Source of the DNA: an uncultured Clostridia bacterium
GTDB taxonomy: Bacteria > Bacillota > Clostridia > Christensenellales > UBA1242
Direction: 5' to 3'
NCBI GenBank assembly: GCA_934754335.1
Contig: CAKVHY010000010.1
Coordinates: forward strand, 1 to 39,829
Length of the DNA: 39,829 nt
Part shown: positions 24,130 to 32,498 of the stretch, in pieces
Position numbering within the stretch: the stretch's first letter is position 1
Layout of the letters: each line of letters starts with the position of its first letter
The notes under the pieces: generated by a model
Seen by the model: only the letters and a program-made list of their open reading frames with translations
Told to the model about the DNA's origin: nothing
The model's database searches: none
Program-made: the position numbers and the translations under genes

Positions 24130-24952
24130 AATCCAATATATTTTCTTCTATTTTGTTGAATGGTGAGTTAAATCTTGAATATAGGGCAAATAGAAATAAG
24201 ATAGAGGACATTATAACGAAATAAAGATTGTATCTTGTAAAGAAACTAAAAAGCAATAAAAATAAAGCACTAGATAAATAATTTTTAGTTTTTCCTTTGT
24301 TAAACGCCATGTATAGAAGTTCTTTTTTAGATATGTTTGAGGAATTGTTTAGCAAATGAAGATTACCATTTTTAGGATACATATTTAGTTTTTGAAACAA
24401 CTTAAAATATGTGTCTTTTTCATTTAGAACCGATATGAAATTCTTATCAAAGCGGTTCTTAACTTTTAAAACATTTTCATTGCTCTTTATACAAAAAATA
24501 ATTATTTGAGACTGTTCATTTTCTTTTATATTTAGATTTTTTATTATTTTTATAACGTCCTTATCTTCAAGTTCTTCTTTTTCATAGTAGGGAATAAAAT
24601 ATATGTTTTTTTCTTCGCCTTTAACTGAAAATATAGAATGTTCTTTTTTGATGTTTGGAAACTTATTCTTAAGTAGGTTTTCGTAAAAATTTAATATGAA
24701 ATCGTTGTTGGAAAATAAAAGGTTATTTGAACAATCATTTATTGCTTTTAATTCTTCAAGTTTTAGTGAATTTTTTTGCTTTTTCTTAGAGTTTAAAAAC
24801 CATAAAAATATTAAAACAAAACCGCTAATTAGAAGCGAGCAGATAAGAGATTGCTTGGGGTTTCGAAAATAGAAGTTGCACCAAACAAAAGATAAACCTA
24901 AGATGCAAATAAATTTGATTATTTCACTTATAAAAAATGTAAATTTATTCAT
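24128..24952 (-). CDS. Unknown membrane protein with paired N- and C-terminal membrane segments
   Basis: This 274-residue protein is not recognised. It has two hydrophobic segments near the N-terminus (about residues 7-27 and 33-53) and two near the C-terminus (about 225-262). Between them lies a soluble Lys/Asn/Glu-rich domain with a few strand-like blocks (NIYFIPYYEKEELEDKDVI, QIIIFCIKSNENVLKV) that might be an alpha/beta fold. The N-in arrangement would place the central domain in the cytoplasm. The start at 24952 lacks a clear ribosome binding site. It is a single gene, convergent with the BspA-type gene and divergent from the PAP2 gene. A functional link to either is unproven. Confidence 0.65.
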   Translation of the reverse strand: MNKFTFFISEIIKFICILGLSFVWCNFYFRNPKQSLICSLLISGFVLIFLWFLNSKKKQKNSLKLEELKAINDCSNNLLFSNNDFILNFYENLLKNKFPNIKKEHSIFSVKGEEKNIYFIPYYEKEELEDKDVIKIIKNLNIKENEQSQIIIFCIKSNENVLKVKNRFDKNFISVLNEKDTYFKLFQKLNMYPKNGNLHLLNNSSNISKKELLYMAFNKGKTKNYLSSALFLLLFSFFTRYNLYFVIMSSILFLFALYSRFNSPFNKIEENILD

Positions 24953-24999
24953 TTCATAATTATTAACTTTAAAAATTTAATTATTCAATCTTTTAAGTT

Positions 25000-25027
25000 T
25001 TGAATAACTTAATTATTTTGTTATAAT
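25000..25027 (+). promoter_or_regulatory. Promoter of PAP2-tsaE-tsaB-rimI, overlapped by an inverted repeat
   Basis: TTGAAT (25000-25005), a 16-base spacer and TATAAT (25022-25027) preceded by TGT. The inverted repeat TTATTCAA (24981-24988) / TTGAATAA (25000-25007) covers the -35 and could be an operator between the divergent genes. Confidence 0.6.
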
Positions 25028-25055
25028 TGTTAAAAATATATCAAAGGATAAATTT

Positions 25056-26180
25056 ATGGAATTAGAAATTGTTAAAGGCATTCAAAGTTTGGCAAATTCA
25101 TTTTTCGATGGATTATTTTCAATAATAACGCTAATGGGTGAAGAGATATTTTTCTTTTTAGCGTTTTTGGGACTATACTGGTGTTATAAAAAAGAATTTG
25201 CATTTAAGTATGGGTTGTTCTATATTGTGAGTTTTGGTGTAAACGAAGGAATAAAGGGCATTTTTAAAAGGAAAAGACCATGGCAAGCAAGTGAAACAAT
25301 TATAAATAAAAAGCAAGCAAGCGGTTATAGTTTTCCGAGTGGACACTCTCAGCACTTTGCTTATCAGGCAACGTATTTGGGGTTAGAACTAGAAAGAAGT
25401 AAAAAACAAACAAAGGCTTATTGGATTATCGCTTCAGTGTTGGCTGTTTTATTGATATATTCTAGAATGTATTTAGGTCAACATTATCTAACTGATGTTT
25501 TGTGTGGATTAGCAGTTGGTGTTGGCGTTGCTTTTGCAATTCATTATATTATGAAAGTAATTCCTACTGGGTTTAAGAAAAAGGTTACATTAGATAGAAT
25601 TTTAATAGCATTGATTCCGATAGTATTAATTTTATTTTGTGTAATTGCTTTTGGAAATGTGATTTCTAAAATTAGCAAACAAATATTATTTTATAAATTT
25701 ATTGGCGGATATTTGGGGATTGTTTGTGGATATTTTATAGACAAACTTGTTATTAAATACGATGAAAGTGTTGAAAAATGGTGGCATAATGTTGTAAAAT
25801 ATATCCTTGGAATTGGCATAACAATAGGGCTTTATTATTTATTAATGGCGTTTTATATTGACCTTAGTTGTTATTATGCTTTAGTTTTCTTTATTCTCGC
25901 ATTTGTTGCGTCCACAATTATTCCTGTTCTTTTTCAAATAATATTCAAAAAGAGTAAGGTTGAAAGCGGAGAAAGTGAAAACGAGAATGTTCAAAAGGCT
26001 GAAACTCAAGAATTTTCAATTGAGCAAACCAATAATGATAAAGCGAAATTGGATAAGGTTTCGAAGGTAACTAAAACAAGTGGCAAGAAAAAGCCTGTTA
26101 ATCAAACTAAGATAGAAAAGCCAATGAAAAATCAAAATATTAAAAAGAAAAAAGAGCAATCAAATGAAAAAGATAATTAA
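25056..26180 (+). CDS. PAP2-family membrane phosphatase with a charged C-terminal tail
   Basis: The three PAP2 motifs are intact: K-X6-RP at Lys67 to Pro75 (KGIFKRKRP), PSGH at 94-97, and SR-X5-H-X3-D at Ser136 to Asp147 (SRMYLGQHYLTD). Multiple membrane spans surround them, with more to about residue 300. Such enzymes dephosphorylate lipid phosphates (phosphatidate, undecaprenyl pyrophosphate). After the last span a tail of about 75 residues is rich in Lys, Glu, Asn and Gln. The family often ends without such a tail. AAAGGA precedes the ATG. The last 17 bases overlap tsaE, so the unrelated tRNA-modification genes are translationally coupled to it. Confidence 0.88.
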   Translation: MELEIVKGIQSLANSFFDGLFSIITLMGEEIFFFLAFLGLYWCYKKEFAFKYGLFYIVSFGVNEGIKGIFKRKRPWQASETIINKKQASGYSFPSGHSQHFAYQATYLGLELERSKKQTKAYWIIASVLAVLLIYSRMYLGQHYLTDVLCGLAVGVGVAFAIHYIMKVIPTGFKKKVTLDRILIALIPIVLILFCVIAFGNVISKISKQILFYKFIGGYLGIVCGYFIDKLVIKYDESVEKWWHNVVKYILGIGITIGLYYLLMAFYIDLSCYYALVFFILAFVASTIIPVLFQIIFKKSKVESGESENENVQKAETQEFSIEQTNNDKAKLDKVSKVTKTSGKKKPVNQTKIEKPMKNQNIKKKKEQSNEKDN

Positions 26181-26586
26181 TAATATTGAAGAGATGCGGA
26201 GTTTCGCTAAAGAGTTTGGCAAATCGTTAAAAGGCGGAGAAGTTATTTTGTTGAATGGCGATTTGGGTGCGGGCAAAACAACGTTCGTTAGATTCGTGCT
26301 AGAAAGTTTGGGCGTGGACGAACCTGTTTCAAGTCCATCATTCACAATCATGAAAAACTATGCAAACAAAGATTTTAAGTTCTATCATTTTGATATGTAT
26401 AGAATTGAGAACATTGATGAAACTTATGAGTTTGGTTTTGAAGAATATATTCAAAATTCAACCGACTCTGTGGTGTTTATTGAATGGGCAGAAAGAGTGG
26501 AAGAATTGCTAACAAACACAAAAGTAATAAATATAAATTTTAAGCGTTTGGGCGAAGAAAAAAGGGAATTAGATATAAGGATTTAA
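26164..26586 (+). CDS. tsaE: tRNA threonylcarbamoyladenosine biosynthesis ATPase TsaE
   Basis: This 140-residue ATPase has Walker A LNGDLGAGKTT (residues 30-40) and the family motifs SSPSFTIMKNY, FYHFDMYRI and FIEWAERV. TsaE works with TsaB and TsaD in making t6A37 of ANN-reading tRNAs. The start overlaps the end of the PAP2 gene. It is followed 2 bases later by tsaB. TsaD is not in this window. Confidence 0.94.
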   Translation: MKKIINNIEEMRSFAKEFGKSLKGGEVILLNGDLGAGKTTFVRFVLESLGVDEPVSSPSFTIMKNYANKDFKFYHFDMYRIENIDETYEFGFEEYIQNSTDSVVFIEWAERVEELLTNTKVININFKRLGEEKRELDIRI

Positions 26587-26588
26587 AG

Positions 26589-27215
26589 ATGAAATTTTTA
26601 GGATTAGACACTTCAAAATCAAAAACATATATAGTTTTGATTAACGATAAAAAAGAAACAATTAAAGTTTTGCAAGAAACTAGAAAGGTTAGTGAAAATC
26701 TATTGGTTGAAATAGATAATTTACTTAAAAACGAAAAGTTGGCGTTGAATGAAATTGATTATTTCGGAGCCATTACAGGCCCGGGTTCATTTACAGGAAT
26801 TAGAATTGGAATGGCAACTATAAAGGCTTTTGTTTGTGCCTTGAATAAAAGAATTATTAGTTTAAATGCTTTTGAACCTTATCTGGAAGAGATTGAAAAT
26901 GGTGTTATGATTTTAAGTTCCACTAAAACAACATGCTATTATGCCGAAATTAAGAATAATAAGATTTTAAATATGGGTGTTGTTGATATAGGTGAGATTC
27001 TTAAGAAGTTTAAAAATGATAAATTATATACATTAGATGAATGTTTGCTTGAAAACTTTGACGCAATCCTATTGAAAGATTATGAAAACAAGTTGGTTCG
27101 GGCATTTAAAAATAAGATATCTAATGGTAAGTTTGTAACACTGAATGAGTTTGCTCCGCTATATCTTCAATTATCTCAAGCAGAACTTAACCTGAAGGAA
27201 AATAAGCATGATTAG
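26589..27215 (+). CDS. tsaB: tRNA threonylcarbamoyladenosine biosynthesis protein TsaB
   Basis: The 208-residue protein starts MKFLGLDTSKSKTYIVL, the ASKHA-fold phosphate-binding strand, and contains ITGPGSFTGIRIGMATIKAF, the TsaB signature. TsaB is the scaffold partner of TsaD and TsaE. The C-terminal half is divergent, as usual for this family. A ribosome binding site (AAGGA) lies in the end of tsaE, and the last 8 bases overlap rimI. Confidence 0.93.
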   Translation: MKFLGLDTSKSKTYIVLINDKKETIKVLQETRKVSENLLVEIDNLLKNEKLALNEIDYFGAITGPGSFTGIRIGMATIKAFVCALNKRIISLNAFEPYLEEIENGVMILSSTKTTCYYAEIKNNKILNMGVVDIGEILKKFKNDKLYTLDECLLENFDAILLKDYENKLVRAFKNKISNGKFVTLNEFAPLYLQLSQAELNLKENKHD

Positions 27216-27639
27216 AGCAATGAACGCCAATGATTTAAAAAACGTTTTTGATTTTGAAAGAGAATATTTTAAATCTGACGCATATTCTATGGAAACTTTA
27301 GCAAAGTTTGTTTCAGATAAAAATATTTTAAATTTGGTGTATGATTGTGAAGAAAAATTACTAGGTTATATAAATGTTAGTTTTTATGAAGACACCGCAA
27401 ATATTTTAAAAATTGCAGTTGCTATTAATTCTAGAAGAAACGGAATTGGGGAAGAGTTGTTCAAAAGTGCTTTAAAGATTTTAAAAGAGAAACAGGTTAA
27501 AAAAGTATTTTTAGAAGTGGAAAGCGATAATTTGCCAGCAATTGCTCTATATAAAAAGTTGGGTTTTGAAAACTTAAGAGTTAGGAAAAACTATTATAAA
27601 AATGGTGGCGATGCAGTAGAAATGATGCATGAGATATAA
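27208..27639 (+). CDS. rimI: Ribosomal protein S18-alanine N-acetyltransferase-like GNAT protein
   Basis: The 143-residue GNAT protein has the acetyl-CoA binding segment SRRNGIGEELFKSALKILKE (pattern R-R-x-G-x-G/A) and the C-terminal VESDNLPAIALYKKLGFENLRVRKNYY, typical of RimI. It sits directly after tsaB with an 8-base overlap, the standard tsaE-tsaB-rimI arrangement. This supports the RimI call over a generic GNAT call. The gene ends at the terminator at 27644-27671. Confidence 0.9.
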   Translation: MIRAMNANDLKNVFDFEREYFKSDAYSMETLAKFVSDKNILNLVYDCEEKLLGYINVSFYEDTANILKIAVAINSRRNGIGEELFKSALKILKEKQVKKVFLEVESDNLPAIALYKKLGFENLRVRKNYYKNGGDAVEMMHEI

Positions 27640-27643
27640 TAAG

Positions 27644-27671
27644 ATGTGAGAGTTTATCTCACATTTTTTTT
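27644..27671 (+). terminator. Intrinsic terminator of PAP2-tsaE-tsaB-rimI
   Basis: ATGTGAG (27644-27650) pairs with CTCACAT (27658-27664) around AGTTTAT, followed by a T run to 27671. Confidence 0.88.
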
Positions 27672-27692
27672 ATTTTCTAAATATAGAATAAT

Positions 27693-28406
27693 ATGAAATT
27701 AAATTATAAGGTTTTGGGCGATGGTTCAAAGACGTTGCTATTTTTGCATGGTTGGGGTTGTGATCACAAGGTTTTTAATAATTTAATAGGTGATTTAAAG
27801 TATGATTATAGAGTTATAAATTTGGATTTGATGGGCTTTGGAGAAAGTGAATTAAATGAAAGAATTTCAGATATCTATTCATATGCTTTAGAATTGTATC
27901 TTTTTCTGAAACAAAATAACTTTGAGAAAATTACAATTATTGCACATTCTTTTGGCGGGCGACTTGCTTTAATTTTAGCATCGCTTTTTGATATAAAAAT
28001 AGAAAATCTTATTTTGATTGGTTGTGCTGGAATAAGACCTAAAAGAAGTTTGGTGTATTATGCAAAAGTTTATAAGTATAAATTCCTAAAAAAGTTAAAA
28101 CAAATAGGCTTTAAAAATATAGATCTAGATAAGTATGGGAGTACAGATTATAAAAATTTATCTAAGGAAATGAAAGCATTATTTGTGAATGTTGTTAATC
28201 AAGATTTAACGTGGTTACTGAAATATATATCGAATAAAACCATAATTGTTTTTGGTGAAAAAGATAAGCAAACTCCAATTTATATGGCTAAAAATTTACA
28301 TAAAAAAATTTCAGATTCTGAACTTTATATTCTGAAAAATTGCGGACACTTTTGTTTTGTTGAAGAAGATAGGAAGGTGTTAAATATAATAAAAAATAGC
28401 GTTTGA
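27693..28406 (+). CDS. Alpha/beta-fold hydrolase
   Basis: This 237-residue protein has LLFLHGWGCDH (oxyanion region), the nucleophile elbow AHSFGG (serine about residue 89), an aspartate in VFGEKDKQTP and the C-terminal NCGHF with the catalytic histidine. The substrate is unknown. No ribosome binding site is visible. TATAGA at 27682-27687 ends five bases before the ATG, suggesting a short or absent leader. It is followed 35 bases later by a Mur-ligase gene and then ddl, so a cell-envelope role is plausible by context only. Confidence 0.85.
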   Translation: MKLNYKVLGDGSKTLLFLHGWGCDHKVFNNLIGDLKYDYRVINLDLMGFGESELNERISDIYSYALELYLFLKQNNFEKITIIAHSFGGRLALILASLFDIKIENLILIGCAGIRPKRSLVYYAKVYKYKFLKKLKQIGFKNIDLDKYGSTDYKNLSKEMKALFVNVVNQDLTWLLKYISNKTIIVFGEKDKQTPIYMAKNLHKKISDSELYILKNCGHFCFVEEDRKVLNIIKNSV

Positions 28407-28441
28407 TAAGCAATTGTTAAAATCAATTCATATATATAGAT

Positions 28442-30010
28442 ATGGTTTTACGAATTTTAATTTCAGTATCTTACATATTTTTGTTGTTAATGGATTTGAA
28501 TATTTTTCAGTTAGAAGAATATTCATTGAAGAAAATGTTATGTTGGTGCAAAACCAACTGGAAAGAGTGTACAGGATTTACTGTGGTAAATTTAATCATA
28601 AAGATAATATTTATCTTTGTAAATCGAATTTTAAGCAAAATAATCTACTTATATATTGTTTTAAATTTTATATATTTCTTGGTTTTATTTGTAATTAAAT
28701 TTGCAAAAAGTAAAACGCCACTTAAATTTACTCATCGAGTGATACGTCATATTGCTATATTTATAATTTGTTGTTACATTTATTTGTTTGCGATTGATAG
28801 ATTGTCGATGGGGCTTAGCATTTATTTTTATCTTATCGACTTTGTTCTTATATTCTTGCTCTCGGTTGGAATTACAAATCTAATTGAATACTTTATTTAT
28901 TGTAGATATAAAAAACAAGCCAAGAAAAAACTATCATCAATGAAAGATCTAACAATCATTGGAATAACAGGAAGTTATGGGAAAACAAGTGTTAAGAATA
29001 TTCTAACAAATATTTTATCAACAGAATTCTCTGTTTGTTCAACGCCTAAAAGTTATAATACACCAAATGGTGTAATTAAAACAATTAGAGAAAATCTAAA
29101 TAATAATCATCAAATATTTGTATGTGAACTGGGAGCAAATAAACCTAATGATATAAAAGTATTAACGGATATCTTGGGAGAAAAGTTAAAACTAGGTGTT
29201 ATTACTGCGGTTGGTGAACAGCATCTTGATGGATTTAAAAGTATAGATGCAATTTATAAAACGAAATATCAGTTGGCTGAAGCGGTTCAGAAAAACAATG
29301 GTACTATGTTTTTTAATCTAGAAAATAGTTATGTAAATAAAATGTTTGATGAATATACAGGAAAAAAATATGGGGCAAAATTAGATAAAGAGAATAAGGC
29401 GATAAATGTTTTAAGTTGTGAAATTAATAATGTTGATATTGATGGCAGTGACTTTAATTTAGAGTTTGAAAATAAAAAATATAAGCATTTAAAAACTAAG
29501 TTATTAGGTGAGCATAATGTAATTAATTGTATATTGTCTAGCCTAGTTTCATTGTCGTTAGGTGTTGATGAGATAGATTTAAAAGTGGGATTAAATTCTC
29601 TTACAAATATTCCAAATAGGCTAGAAAAAAGAACATTAAAAAATGGAGTTACTATTCTGGATAATGGGTTCAATTCTAATCCGTTTTCAGCAAGGCAAGC
29701 ACTTAAAACTTTAAGTTTGTTTAAGGGCTATAAGATTGTTATAACACCGGGATTTATTGAACTAAATGATAAGCAATATGAAGAGAATTTTCTATTTGGA
29801 AAAGAGATATCTATGGTGGCAAATGAACTTTGGGTAATAAATAAAGTTAATAAAGATGCTATTATAAGCGGTGCTAGATTTAACAGTGATTGTGTCATAA
29901 GTATAAGGGAATATGACATTTTTAATAAAGATATTGTCAATAATTTATATAATTATGACAAAAACACTGTGGTTCTGATAGAAAACGATTTGCCTGATAA
30001 TTATAAATAA
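28442..30010 (+). CDS. Membrane-anchored Mur ligase, MurF-like
   Basis: The first 150 or so residues contain several hydrophobic segments (about 5-17, 50-86, 102-118, 128-148). A Mur ligase follows: P-loop GITGSYGKTSVKN (174-186), FVCELGANKPNDI, AVGEQHLDGFKS, GEHNVINC, IPNRLEKR and DNGFNSNPFSA. Mur ligases join amino acids to UDP-MurNAc peptides using ATP. The placement 13 bases before ddl suggests MurF, which adds D-Ala-D-Ala. Classic MurF is soluble and lacks the membrane part. The substrate-binding domain that normally precedes the P-loop in MurF is replaced by the membrane region, so an alternative ligase function cannot be excluded. The start is uncertain: no ribosome binding site is seen at 28442. 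Confidence 0.78.
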   Translation: MVLRILISVSYIFLLLMDLNIFQLEEYSLKKMLCWCKTNWKECTGFTVVNLIIKIIFIFVNRILSKIIYLYIVLNFIYFLVLFVIKFAKSKTPLKFTHRVIRHIAIFIICCYIYLFAIDRLSMGLSIYFYLIDFVLIFLLSVGITNLIEYFIYCRYKKQAKKKLSSMKDLTIIGITGSYGKTSVKNILTNILSTEFSVCSTPKSYNTPNGVIKTIRENLNNNHQIFVCELGANKPNDIKVLTDILGEKLKLGVITAVGEQHLDGFKSIDAIYKTKYQLAEAVQKNNGTMFFNLENSYVNKMFDEYTGKKYGAKLDKENKAINVLSCEINNVDIDGSDFNLEFENKKYKHLKTKLLGEHNVINCILSSLVSLSLGVDEIDLKVGLNSLTNIPNRLEKRTLKNGVTILDNGFNSNPFSARQALKTLSLFKGYKIVITPGFIELNDKQYEENFLFGKEISMVANELWVINKVNKDAIISGARFNSDCVISIREYDIFNKDIVNNLYNYDKNTVVLIENDLPDNYK

Positions 30011-30023
30011 AAAGGGGTTAAAA

Positions 30024-31160
30024 ATGAGAAATATTGGTGTGATTTTTGGTGGGGTTAATTGCGAGCATGATATTTCAATTATCACTGCTATGCAAGTTGT
30101 TCAAGTTTTAAAAGATGAATATTCAGTGATTCCTATATATATCACGAAGCAAGGGAACTGGGTAACTGGCGATGATTTGGTTAATATATCAGCATTTAAT
30201 AATGTATTGAAAACCAAAGATATTTTAATGTCATTAAAAGATAATTGGTTGTACATAAAAAAGATTGGTGGATATAGGAAATGGAAACAACTGGATTTTG
30301 CATTTTTATGTTTGCATGGGAAAAATGGGGAAGATGGTGCGGTGTCTGCTTTACTTCAATTAAATAATATTCCTTATGCCAATTCTTCAATTATGGGGAG
30401 TGCTGTTGGTACAGATAAGGTTGCTTTTAAGGACATGATGAAAGGCTTAAAAATTCCAGTGGTAAAATCTTTAAGTTTTAATTTCGTTCAGTTTAAAGAA
30501 AATCAAAAAAGTATTTGTCAGAAAATAACAAACAGTTTAAAATTTCCTATTATAATTAAGCCTGCAAATCTGGGAAGTAGTATTGGAATAGAAATTTGTA
30601 AAAATAAGAAAGAATTGGTTGATAAACTTATAAGTGCATTTAGTTTTGATAATAGAGTTTTGGTTGAAGAATATTTGGATGGTTGCAGAGAAATAAATGT
30701 GGCAATATTTAAGCAAGACAATAAATTAATAGTCTCTGAACTTGAAGAACCAATAAGGCAAGATAATATTTTAAGTTTCGATGATAAGTATAATTCTGAA
30801 GAAGATAAGGGAATGCAAACATTGAAAAGAATTATGCCAGCAGAGATTTTGCCATCTCAAAAAAAGAAAATTATATCTTATGCAAAAATCATTTATAATG
30901 CTTTAGATTTATTTGGAATTTGTAGATTTGATTTTATTTTAGATTCTGAAGGTAAGGTTTTTATAAATGAAGTTAATACAATTCCGGGCTCATATGCATT
31001 CTACTTATATAGACCTAAGAAGATTGATTTTGAAAAATTATTGCAAATTCAAATTAATGAAGGGGTTAAGAGAAATATCAAAAAAGCCAATTTGATTTCA
31101 ACTTTTAATAGTAATATTTTATCTGGCTTCTCGTTTGGCAATAAAACGGGCAAACTTTAA
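30024..31160 (+). CDS. ddl: D-alanine--D-alanine ligase
   Basis: This 378-residue ATP-grasp enzyme has GVIFGGVNCEHDISIITA at the N-terminus, HGKNGEDGAVSALLQL, KPANLGSSIGIE (ATP-binding lysine and serine loop), and FINEVNTIPGSYAFYLY with the Mg-binding Glu and Asn. It makes the D-Ala-D-Ala dipeptide for peptidoglycan. AAAGGGG precedes the ATG. It is the last gene of the hydrolase-Mur ligase-ddl cluster, convergent with murG. Together these genes cover late precursor synthesis. Confidence 0.95.
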   Translation: MRNIGVIFGGVNCEHDISIITAMQVVQVLKDEYSVIPIYITKQGNWVTGDDLVNISAFNNVLKTKDILMSLKDNWLYIKKIGGYRKWKQLDFAFLCLHGKNGEDGAVSALLQLNNIPYANSSIMGSAVGTDKVAFKDMMKGLKIPVVKSLSFNFVQFKENQKSICQKITNSLKFPIIIKPANLGSSIGIEICKNKKELVDKLISAFSFDNRVLVEEYLDGCREINVAIFKQDNKLIVSELEEPIRQDNILSFDDKYNSEEDKGMQTLKRIMPAEILPSQKKKIISYAKIIYNALDLFGICRFDFILDSEGKVFINEVNTIPGSYAFYLYRPKKIDFEKLLQIQINEGVKRNIKKANLISTFNSNILSGFSFGNKTGKL

Positions 31161-31162
31161 GA

Positions 31163-31217
31163 AAAAACACCATCTATTTAATGTGACTTAGATTTCACAA
31201 AAATAGTTGGTGTTTTT
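31163..31217. terminator. Bidirectional terminator between ddl and murG
   Basis: AAAAACACCA (31163-31172) pairs with TGGTGTTTTT (31208-31217). The stem continues as CTATTT / AAATAG with a T-T mismatch, and an inner TGTGA / TCACA hairpin forms the tip. There are T runs on both strands, directly abutting the murG stop codon. Confidence 0.85.
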
Positions 31218-32273
31218 CTATAATACTTTCTTTATTTCCTCAATGATAATTTTATTTCCATTTGGGGTGTTTGCTTTTTTCATGTTGTTTATAAACTTCT
31301 GTTTATTTTTTAAAGTGTTTTCAATACATTCAAATAAAATATCTTTATTAATTGTGTTTTGCTCTAAAACTGAAGCAAAACCATTTTTTTCAAATATCTG
31401 AGCGTTTATGATTTGGTCGCCACGTGAGCAATCTAATGGCAATGGTATTAATATCATTGGCTTTTTTAGTTCTAAAAATTCAAAAATAGAGTTGCTTCCG
31501 CTTCTAGAAATTATAAGGTCTGCGCACGCAAGATAGTTTTCAATATCATTTACAAACTCTAATTGTTTATAGTTTTTTGCATTTATTTTTTTGTTTACAT
31601 TATTTTTCCCAACGATATGAATTACGTTGTATTTCTTTGTAAGTTCATTAATGTTGTCAAAAATTATATCGTTGATTGCCTTTGCTCCCAAACTTCCGCC
31701 CATGATAAGAATTGTTTGTTTGTATGGAGATAATGCTAAATCCTTTATAACTTTTTCTTTGTTTCCTTTCAAAATCGCTGGTCTGATAGGAGAACCGCTA
31801 TAAACTCCTTTTTTCTTGTATTTTAACGCAAGTCTTTCAAAACTAAAACACATTTTGTTGCATTTCCTAAGCACGATTTTGTTTGCAAGACCAATTGTTG
31901 AGTCGCTTTCATGTGCAATAATTGGAATTTTAAGTTTGCTTCCTGCTAAAACAACTGGCACAGATACAAACCCGCCCTTTGAAAAGATAACATTGGGCTT
32001 GATTTTCTTTAATGTTTTTTTAGTTTCGTGCACCGACTTCATTAATTTAAAAGGGAGAAGTAAATTTTTAGGGGTTAATGAACGAACAAGTTTAACGGTT
32101 GGAATTGGAATGTACTCAACAAATGAATATTTAGATATAATGTCTTTCTCTATTCCGTTAAAACTGCCAATGTAATAAATCTTATCAAAAATTTTCCTGA
32201 CTTCGTCAAATAATGCAATGTTTGGCATTACATGTCCACCAGTTCCACCGCCTGTAAATACAATTGTTTTCAT
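31218..32273 (-). CDS. murG: UDP-GlcNAc:lipid I N-acetylglucosaminyltransferase MurG
   Basis: This 351-residue GT-B enzyme starts MKTIVFTGGGTGGHVMPN and contains HESDSTIGLANKIV, IMGGSLGAKAIND and SRSGSNSIFEFLELKKPMIL, all standard MurG motifs. It converts lipid I to lipid II at the inner face of the membrane. The frame extends 13 codons upstream, but AAGGA lies just before the ATG at 32273, so that start is used. It is not in a dcw cluster here; it stands convergent with the Mur ligase-ddl genes and divergent from the topoisomerase pair. Confidence 0.95.
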   Translation of the reverse strand: MKTIVFTGGGTGGHVMPNIALFDEVRKIFDKIYYIGSFNGIEKDIISKYSFVEYIPIPTVKLVRSLTPKNLLLPFKLMKSVHETKKTLKKIKPNVIFSKGGFVSVPVVLAGSKLKIPIIAHESDSTIGLANKIVLRKCNKMCFSFERLALKYKKKGVYSGSPIRPAILKGNKEKVIKDLALSPYKQTILIMGGSLGAKAINDIIFDNINELTKKYNVIHIVGKNNVNKKINAKNYKQLEFVNDIENYLACADLIISRSGSNSIFEFLELKKPMILIPLPLDCSRGDQIINAQIFEKNGFASVLEQNTINKDILFECIENTLKNKQKFINNMKKANTPNGNKIIIEEIKKVL

Positions 32274-32363
32274 AAAAATTTCCTTTTTGTTATATTTTAT
32301 GAGAATTGGCACAAATTTATTTTAGTAATTGCATAGTTTTTTCATAATATTTATTCTGTTTTA

Positions 32364-32377
32364 TGCATAATTATGCA
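32364..32377. promoter_or_regulatory. 14-bp perfect palindrome between divergent murG and the topoisomerase genes
   Basis: TGCATAATTATGCA is a perfect palindrome about 90 bases upstream of murG and about 75 bases upstream of the topoisomerase -35. It has the form of a dimeric repressor site. No other copy was noticed, so operator function is speculative. Confidence 0.3.
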
Positions 32378-32439
32378 CCTCTTTTAGTGTCGTAAAAAAA
32401 TTTGTATTAAAATAATGGCTAAATATGGGCTTTTTTATT

Positions 32440-32468
32440 TTACAGAACCTGTAAAAATATGTTATACT
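32440..32468 (+). promoter_or_regulatory. Promoter of the topoisomerase pair
   Basis: TTACAG (32440-32445), a 17-base spacer and TATACT (32463-32468) preceded by TGT (extended -10). It lies downstream of the first in-frame ATG (32415), which argues that this ATG is not used. Confidence 0.55.
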
Positions 32469-32498
32469 TATCAAAAAGAGAGAATAAGGAGAGTTGCT

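Noticed and set aside
28414..28698. 94-residue reading frame overlapping the start of the Mur ligase gene
   Set aside because: It lies in a different frame over the membrane-segment coding region and has no family signature; the Mur ligase frame accounts for the region.
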